Assembly: GCF_900187615.1 (NCBI RefSeq)
Contig: NZ_FYDO01000025.1
Location: 1-64,000, forward strand
Direction of reading: 5' to 3'
Origin: Pseudomonas sp. Irchel s3f7
Lineage (GTDB): Bacteria > Pseudomonadota > Gammaproteobacteria > Pseudomonadales > Pseudomonadaceae
DNA: 64,000 nucleotides
Part shown: positions 61,080-64,000 of the stretch, piece after piece
How positions within the stretch are numbered: position 1 is the stretch's first letter
How the letters are laid out: each line of letters begins with the position of its first letter
Made by a program: the position numbers and the translations under genes
Notes under the pieces: generated by a model
What the model saw: only the letters and a program-made list of their open reading frames with translations
What the model was told of the DNA's origin: nothing
Database searches by the model: none

Positions 61080-62063
61080 ATGGCAATGCAAAACATCAGC
61101 TTCGACCCCCAGGCATTTCGTGCCGCGCTCGGCACGTTCACCACCGGGGTCACGATCATCACCACCCAGAACGAAGACGGCTCGCCCGTGGGCATCACCG
61201 CCAACAGCTTCAACTCGGTGTCACTCAACCCGCCGCTGGTACTCTGGAGTTTGTCCAAGCAAGCGCGCAGCCTTCCGGTGTTCAGCAACGGCAAGCATTG
61301 GAATGTGCATGTGCTGTCCACGGAGCAGGAGACGCTGTCGGGACGTTTCGCCACCCAGGGCGAGGACAAGTTCGCCGAGATCGAACTCGATCATGGCGTC
61401 AGCGAGGCCCCCCTGCTGCAGGATTGCACGGCTCGCTTCCAGTGCCGCACGGCGTTTCAATACGAGGGTGGTGACCACGTGATCTTCGTTGGCGAAGTGC
61501 TCGCCTTCGATCACAGCGACCGCGCGCCGCTGGCGTTCCAAAGTGGCCAATATGCCTTGGCCACGCGCAAGCCGCGCAGCGAACTGCGCCTGGCAACTAC
61601 GCCGCCACCTCCGGAGTGCAGCTACACCGAGGACTTGCTTGGCTATCTGTTGGGGCGCGCGCATTACCAGGCACTCAACGCCTTGCGCCAATTGCTGAAT
61701 AGTCAGCAACTGGACGAACAGACGTTTTTCGTCCTGTCGATCTTGTGTATCCGCGACAACCTGACCCTTGAGGAAATCAACACATTCGTTAACTACACCG
61801 GTCGCGAAGTGACACTGGCGAGCATGCGTTTTCTCGAGCGTCAGCGTCTGGTCGCGTTCGAGGGCTCAGCCGATTCCATCCGGTTTGTTCTCACGGCCCA
61901 AGGTCGTGAGGTTTCACTGCATCAACTGGCATTGGCCAAGGCCGTTGAAGAGGACCTCTCGGTCAAACTCGGTCCCGCTGACGCCCAAGCCTTGAAGGTC
62001 TTGCTCAAGCGTCTGATCGTCGTCAGTGACCCGGGCTTGCCTGATCTGTGGGCACCGCGGTGA
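61080..62063 (+). CDS. HsaB/TesA1-like flavin reductase with C-terminal MarR-like domain
   Basis: A 327-residue protein. Residues 1 to about 165 are a flavin reductase domain (FRAALGTFTTGVTIIT, GITANSFNSVSLNPPLVLWSL), which supplies reduced flavin to a two-component monooxygenase. Residues about 200-320 form a winged-helix region with DNLTLEEINTFVNYTGREV and MRFLERQRLV, resembling the MarR-like effector domain at the end of the p-hydroxyphenylacetate hydroxylase reductase C1. The likely partner is the HsaA-like oxygenase at 6328-7515. The tail could let the phenolic substrate switch reductase activity. TGAGG precedes the ATG. The stop overlaps the next GTG (GTGA). Confidence 0.82.
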   Translation: MAMQNISFDPQAFRAALGTFTTGVTIITTQNEDGSPVGITANSFNSVSLNPPLVLWSLSKQARSLPVFSNGKHWNVHVLSTEQETLSGRFATQGEDKFAEIELDHGVSEAPLLQDCTARFQCRTAFQYEGGDHVIFVGEVLAFDHSDRAPLAFQSGQYALATRKPRSELRLATTPPPPECSYTEDLLGYLLGRAHYQALNALRQLLNSQQLDEQTFFVLSILCIRDNLTLEEINTFVNYTGREVTLASMRFLERQRLVAFEGSADSIRFVLTAQGREVSLHQLALAKAVEEDLSVKLGPADAQALKVLLKRLIVVSDPGLPDLWAPR

Positions 62064-63388
62064 CAGCCCGCGCAGGATTGTTGTCACCGGTCAGTGTTGG
62101 CTGGGGCAGCCATGGCTTGCTATTGCTGCTGGCCATGGTATTTGCCGACAACTTCGTCGGACGACAAATACTCGCAGTCATGGTCGAACCGATCAAAGCG
62201 GAATTCGCAGTCGGCGACACCGCCATCGGCCTGATCTCGGGCCTGGCCTTCGCTGCAGTTTATGCACTGATGGGCCTGCCAGCGGGGCGGTTGGTGGATC
62301 GCATGCCACGTATCCGCCTGCTGGCTATGTCTTGCCTGTTGTGGTCTGTGGCGACCATGGCTTGCGGGTTGGCCGGCAGCTTCCTGGCGCTGGCCTTTGC
62401 ACGGATGCTGGTTGCCGTCAGCGAATCGCCGACGACGTCGGCCTCGCTGTCCTTGATCGCTGACCTGTATCCACCACAACGACGCTCATTCGCGATCAGT
62501 TGTTTTACCGCCGCACCGACCTTTTCTTCGATCATCGGTTTAAGTATTGGCGCCTGGGTGGTGGAGCACTATGGCTGGCGCAGTGCGTTCGTTGCCCTTG
62601 GCGTGCCGGCGCTTTTGTTCAGCGCCATCCTGGCGTTTGCCGTGCGCGACCCGCAACGTGGCCGCTGGGACCTCACGCCACACTCCCATACGCAACCTGC
62701 ACTACTGGGCATGCGTGCCGAAGCACGCAAACTCTGGGCATTGCCAGCCTTTCGTTGTCTTATCCTCGCGGGCGGCCTGACCACGCTCAGCTCCTATGCC
62801 ATTGGCATGTGGAACACCAGCTTCCTGGTGCGCTCCCACGGCTTGTCACTGCAACACGCAGGGTTGCTCGCGGGTGTGATCTGCGGAACCTCAGCCGGGA
62901 TCGGTGGTTTGTTCAGTGGCTGGTTGAGCGACCGTCTCTGCCGCCGCCATCCACACTGGCAAATTTCGATTCCAGTGGTGGGCCACCTGGCGGCCATCTG
63001 CGCGTTGGTTCCCTACTTGCTTTGGTCTGACTCCCTGCTGGTGCGTCTGGGTGATGTGCCGATTCCTGGCGCCATGCTCTGGTGCGCGCTTTATTCGTTC
63101 TTTGCCGTGTGGTGGGTTGCCCCGTCCTACAACCTCGTCACCCAATTGGTCCCCGCGGGTCGACGCGGGACCGCCATGGCGCTGCAAACGATTGTAAGCA
63201 CGCTGCTCGGCGTCGGTGTCGGGCCACTGATAACCGGCTTGTTCAGCGACATGCTGCTACCGGCGTTTGGCCACGAATCACTGCGCTATGCGTTGCTGTT
63301 GGTGAACTTGCCGGTAATTTGCGCGGTTTTGTTGCTTATCCGCACCGCTCACCATGCTTCCAAAACAGACTATCGCCACGCGGAATAA
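62060..63388 (+). CDS. MFS transporter, second copy
   Basis: A 442-residue major facilitator with twelve membrane helices, related to the transporter at 27120-28448: NFVGRQILAVMVEPIKAEF and DTAIGLISGL match its N-terminal block. The first aspartate of the NYIDRQ motif is Gly here (NFVGRQ). The loop 2-3 motif is shortened to AGRLVDRMPRI. The GTG start overlaps the reductase stop as GTGA; an upstream GTG at 62048 is possible. Co-expression with the A-ring reductase suggests transport of a pathway intermediate or substrate. Confidence 0.8.
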   Translation: MTARAGLLSPVSVGWGSHGLLLLLAMVFADNFVGRQILAVMVEPIKAEFAVGDTAIGLISGLAFAAVYALMGLPAGRLVDRMPRIRLLAMSCLLWSVATMACGLAGSFLALAFARMLVAVSESPTTSASLSLIADLYPPQRRSFAISCFTAAPTFSSIIGLSIGAWVVEHYGWRSAFVALGVPALLFSAILAFAVRDPQRGRWDLTPHSHTQPALLGMRAEARKLWALPAFRCLILAGGLTTLSSYAIGMWNTSFLVRSHGLSLQHAGLLAGVICGTSAGIGGLFSGWLSDRLCRRHPHWQISIPVVGHLAAICALVPYLLWSDSLLVRLGDVPIPGAMLWCALYSFFAVWWVAPSYNLVTQLVPAGRRGTAMALQTIVSTLLGVGVGPLITGLFSDMLLPAFGHESLRYALLLVNLPVICAVLLLIRTAHHASKTDYRHAE

Positions 63389-63391
63389 CTC

Positions 63392-64000
63392 ATGCCAATC
63401 ACTTCAAGACACAGCGCCCGCGACCGAGTACTTGATGCGGCAACTGAACTCTTCGCCACACATGGTTTTCAGTCTATTGGCTTGCGCGATCTGGCGAGCT
63501 ACGTGGGTCTGCAAGCAGGATCGCTCTACCATCACATCGAAAACAAACAGGCTTTGTTGTTCGAACTGATCGAGTCAGCCTTATCGGACTTGTTACTGGA
63601 CACCACGCGCCGAATGAAAGGAGCACGCAGCCCTGAAAAGCGCCTGTTGCGCTTCATCCAGGCCTTCGTTTCTTTCAGTTTTAACGAAAGGCACAGACTG
63701 ACCCTGATGACCCGCGAGTTTTCCAACCTCAATGACGAACAACAGCAGCATATCCTCCAGCTGAAAGACAGATATTCGTCCGTTCTAAGCGCCATCATCA
63801 CTGACCCACTCGGCGAGAAAAACAAACCTTCGGCAGGTACCTGCCCGACCACCAGCGCGGTCATTGTCATTCTGTTTGGACAGTCACAGTGGTATGGCAC
63901 TCAAACAACCGAAGTGCAATTGACAGAAACGCTCACAAATCTTGCTACTTGCATCATTGCCAGTAGCAAGAAAACGCAAGTGACCATAACGCAGCAGCGT
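63392..64000 (+). CDS. TetR-family regulator, truncated by window edge
   Basis: An open frame of 203 codons with no stop before the window ends, so the C terminus is unknown. The N-terminal helix-turn-helix is clear: RDRVLDAATELFATHGF, then IGLRDLASYVGLQAGSLYHHIENKQALL (about 27-54). The rest is a helical ligand domain. The start ATG lies three bases after the MFS stop, so it is probably in the same operon. Base composition is lower in GC than its neighbours, with many AAA and CAA codons, hinting at separate ancestry. It may respond to a steroid intermediate and act at the palindrome at 60968-60987. Confidence 0.85.
   Translation, partial: MPITSRHSARDRVLDAATELFATHGFQSIGLRDLASYVGLQAGSLYHHIENKQALLFELIESALSDLLLDTTRRMKGARSPEKRLLRFIQAFVSFSFNERHRLTLMTREFSNLNDEQQQHILQLKDRYSSVLSAIITDPLGEKNKPSAGTCPTTSAVIVILFGQSQWYGTQTTEVQLTETLTNLATCIIASSKKTQVTITQQR

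Noticed and set aside
1..64000. tRNA, rRNA or riboswitch genes
   Set aside because: No cloverleaf, TTCGAATC-type T-arm, rRNA segment or recognisable riboswitch core was seen on either strand.

Overview
The window looks like chromosomal DNA of a Pseudomonas of the fluorescens/putida type. It is GC-rich and peppered with REP/REPIN repeats carrying the core GTAGGAGC(C/T)GGCTTGCCGGCGA typical of that genus, and the protein families are gamma-proteobacterial. No rRNA, tRNA, CRISPR, phage or intact insertion sequence was seen. Almost all of it is one large catabolic island for a steroid carrying an acyl side chain, most plausibly bile acids.

Layout. 1-548: tandem REPIN array. 549-7515 (minus): OYE-type enone reductase, DUF1302 outer-membrane protein, FadD3-like CoA ligase, KshB-like reductase, HsaA-like A-ring monooxygenase. 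8185-11819 (plus): 7alpha-HSDH-like SDR, then hydratase, acetaldehyde dehydrogenase and aldolase of the lower meta-cleavage pathway. 11944-18509 (minus): two SDRs (one HsdA/3alpha-HSDH-like), a TeiR/TesR-like LuxR regulator, an RND/MMPL transporter and its YCF48-type partner. 18855-26864 (minus): operon I (OYE, FATP-type CoA ligase, MBL hydrolase, DUF1302 protein, Ltp2-type aldolase, DUF35-MaoC hydratase). 27120-29492 (plus): MFS transporter and two SnoaL-like proteins. 29913-40112: a sulfate-activation and sulfotransfer module (cysQ; IS630-like HTH protein in frame with cysD; cysNC; DUF1214 protein; sulfotransferase; EthD protein; two BaiE-like dehydratases; SRPBCC protein; SDR). 40406-51884 (minus): DUF1329 protein and operon II (SDR, ChsH2-like, ChsH1-like, Ltp2-like, four acyl-CoA dehydrogenases, CoA ligase). 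52027-64000: enoyl-CoA hydratase, 3beta/17beta-HSDH-like SDR, two ketosteroid dehydrogenases, Tat-exported amidase, coniferyl-type aldehyde dehydrogenase, flavin reductase with a MarR-like tail, second MFS transporter, and a TetR gene cut by the window edge.

How it fits together (inference from families). The amidase could deconjugate substrate outside the cytoplasm. DUF1302/DUF1329 proteins, RND/YCF48 and the MFS carriers handle uptake. Two CoA ligases, two alpha/beta acyl-CoA dehydrogenase pairs, two hydratases, two retro-aldolases and one aldehyde dehydrogenase would remove a C5 side chain in two rounds. HSDHs and KstD-type enzymes set ring oxidation. KshB-, HsaA- and HsaB-like proteins serve ring opening, the hydratase/dehydrogenase/aldolase trio handles the A-ring fragment, and a FadD3-like ligase starts C/D-ring removal. 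KshA, HsaC and HsaD counterparts are not in the window.

Two observations stand out. An 18-bp motif, TRGTC-N6-GACGATG, occurs at about 13 intergenic places, usually 53-73 bp before a start codon, and probably defines the island's regulon. A complete PAPS-making, PAPS-using and PAP-removing set sits inside the island beside two homologues of the bile-acid 7alpha-dehydratase BaiE, suggesting that steroid sulfation may be part of catabolism.
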